A stretch of DNA of 64,000 nt from Sulfitobacter mediterraneus (GTDB lineage Bacteria; Pseudomonadota; Alphaproteobacteria; Rhodobacterales; Rhodobacteraceae), in contig NZ_CP069004.1 in NCBI RefSeq assembly GCF_016801775.1, positions 2,046,001-2,110,000 on the forward strand. Reading direction: 5' to 3'. Shown here one piece after another: positions 62,959 to 64,000 of the stretch. The position numbers and the translations under genes are program-made. The notes under the pieces were generated by a model, which saw nothing but the letters and a program-made list of their open reading frames with translations, was not told where the DNA came from and searched no databases. Each line of letters begins with the position of its first letter. Positions within the stretch are counted from its first letter, which is position 1.

Positions 62959-63116
62959 TGGCTCGCTCTCCCTTTTTCTGTTGCGCCGTACATGGACAGC
63001 TCGCCCATCGACCCTGCAGCAAGTGTGACAGATTGATCCGCCACGGTACGATCATACAACGCCAGATCGGGCACGGCGAAAAGACTGCGCGATCCCGGCG
63101 CGTTGATCCACCCGCG

Positions 63117-63371
63117 TCAAACGTCCACACCGCGCACCAGCATCGCATAATCCCGCCCCGGCACAGCATCCTTTACTCCTAGGATGGCAGTTCTGACCGT
63201 CAGCCCGATCCGGCGGCCATTTGACCTGTTGGCACCGGATGCAAAGAAAGCGATCGCTTCGAGTTGCTGCTGTGCGGCGGTCCCCTCGTCGGTGTCAGAT
63301 GTCCTTACAGCCGCCACAAACACATTTTGTTGATAGGTGTGCCGCTGATCTACTGTCAGTCCACTTTCCAT
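63117..63371 (-). CDS. Small hypothetical protein, 84 residues
   Basis: Not recognised. The ATG at 63371 is preceded by AAGGG at 8 bases. It starts MESGLTVDQRHTYQQNVFVAAVRTSDTDEG and ends DAVPGRDYAMLVRGVDV, soluble and mixed in composition, without Cys clusters or helices of membrane type. The frame is open to 63446. It faces away from the long rightward gene beginning at 63527. Real coding status is moderate. Confidence 0.4.
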   Translation of the reverse strand: MESGLTVDQRHTYQQNVFVAAVRTSDTDEGTAAQQQLEAIAFFASGANRSNGRRIGLTVRTAILGVKDAVPGRDYAMLVRGVDV

Positions 63372-63526
63372 CGCGCATACCCTTAGGACAGCCTTTTCCC
63401 CAGTCTCCGCTCGATCAGCGAATTCGCGCCTACCCTCAGTTGACACGCATACGTTGAACTATATGGAGGCCCGCACAACGCAGGCGTCGACGCGCCGATT
63501 CTCCATTTTGCAAGGACATGCAGCCG

Positions 63527-64000
63527 ATGACGACCTATAGAATTCCCGCACAGGTGATCCGCAGCAATACCTACACCGGCACCCTTGTTGGGGTCGCACC
63601 TACAGAGCTCGTGATCGTGGCACAGGACAACGAAACTGGGTTCTCCTATTCCGTCCCGACGGATCCATTTGGCAACCCTACCGATATCACCTTCGACCGC
63701 AACATTTATTCTGCGACCTATTTTGATGGCACGCGGCAAATCCGCGATGACGACTTTGCAATGGTTGTCGATATCAAATGGGGCGGCAACAACTTCTCCA
63801 CGCTTTATTTGACGCAGGTGATCCTTGGCGGTGAGGTTCATGAGGTGTCGGTTCTGCTTGGTGGGGCCGAGGTGCCACAGTTCACCTCCGTTGCGGTTGC
63901 AGAAGCCTGGCTTGGCACTTTTGCCGAAGCCGCCATACCGCGCAAAGGGCCGTTCACACCGGGCCAGCATATCCCATTTGATGCCCCAGCCGGTACTCAG
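63527..64000 (+). CDS. Start of an unrecognised long protein, cut by window edge
   Basis: At least 158 residues from the ATG at 63527 (an in-frame ATG lies three codons earlier); the frame is open to the right end. It begins MTTYRIPAQVIRSNTYTGTLVGVAPTEL (cited in part) and continues with beta-rich, Thr/Asn/Gly-rich sequence such as GFSYSVPTDPFGNPTDITFDRNIYSATYFDGTRQIRDDDF (in part). No signal peptide and no Cys. The style resembles the N-terminal domain of roseobacter secreted Hint or RTX proteins, but this cannot be shown without the rest. Confidence 0.5.
   Translation, partial: MTTYRIPAQVIRSNTYTGTLVGVAPTELVIVAQDNETGFSYSVPTDPFGNPTDITFDRNIYSATYFDGTRQIRDDDFAMVVDIKWGGNNFSTLYLTQVILGGEVHEVSVLLGGAEVPQFTSVAVAEAWLGTFAEAAIPRKGPFTPGQHIPFDAPAGTQ

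Noticed and set aside
63383..63970. Open frame of 195 codons on the minus strand at the right end
   Set aside because: The plus frame through the same DNA has the better start and protein-like composition, so this is probably a shadow.
1..64000. tRNA, rRNA, CRISPR arrays, insertion sequences, prophage or attachment sites
   Set aside because: No cloverleaf-like gene, repeat array, transposase or integrase was seen in any intergenic region or frame.

Overview
ORGANISM. The window is about 60% GC, densely coded and free of insertion sequences, tRNA or rRNA genes. The gene set points to a marine Rhodobacterales (Roseobacter-type) alphaproteobacterium able to respire nitrate: fused MrpAB Na+/H+ antiporter, a NarGHI-type membrane nitrate reductase with tandem NarK carriers and a cysteine-poor NarR-like Crp/Fnr regulator, a TAT-exported formate dehydrogenase, and the Roseobacter-style order uvrC-pgsA-moaD-moaE. 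The genus cannot be fixed from sequence reading alone. LAYOUT. 0-8.2 kb: housekeeping (rsmE fragment, ubiA, an OmpA-family protein, a DCC thiol oxidoreductase, a universal stress protein behind a perfect FNR box, moaE-moaD-pgsA-uvrC). 8.2-15.5 kb: an AT-rich gap, a pteridine-reductase-like SDR, a Ca2+/Na+ exchanger coupled to a 54-residue Cys peptide and an S49 protease, an ABC-2 exporter, a CoxG-like protein, a DMT transporter and a quinone oxidoreductase. 15.7-21.7 kb: complete mrp operon. 21.7-26.5 kb: an HSD10-like SDR and a polyamine-type ABC importer. 26.9-41.3 kb: nitrate respiration, read leftward as narK1-narK2-narG-narH-narJ-narI-PPIase-hemerythrin-moeA-DUF2478-DUF6455, with divergent narR and two FNR boxes between them. 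41.3-62.2 kb: a formate dehydrogenase island. 62.3-64 kb: an HD-domain protein, a small hypothetical and the start of an unrecognised long gene. THE FORMATE ISLAND. Leftward from 54.3 kb lie DUF3305, DUF3306, a TorD chaperone, a small TAT peptide, fdhA, fdhB, the cytochrome b subunit, a WD40-cytochrome c fusion, a 45-residue membrane peptide and an NtrC-like regulator without the GAFTGA loop, whose kinase is convergent to it. Rightward are a 649-residue polyferredoxin, a convergent cytochrome c, and a translationally coupled set DUF6494 / Mrp-type Fe-S carrier / degenerate biotin-lipoate ligase / DUF6505. A tungstate importer (tupB-tupC-tupA) closes the island. The most striking observation is that the cytochrome c at 56.6 kb has an N-terminal domain matching both ends of the neighbouring TupA (one lobe of the binding protein, the other lobe absent). 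Metal supply, cofactor insertion, Fe-S assembly, enzyme, redox partners and signalling therefore appear together, and several parts look undescribed.
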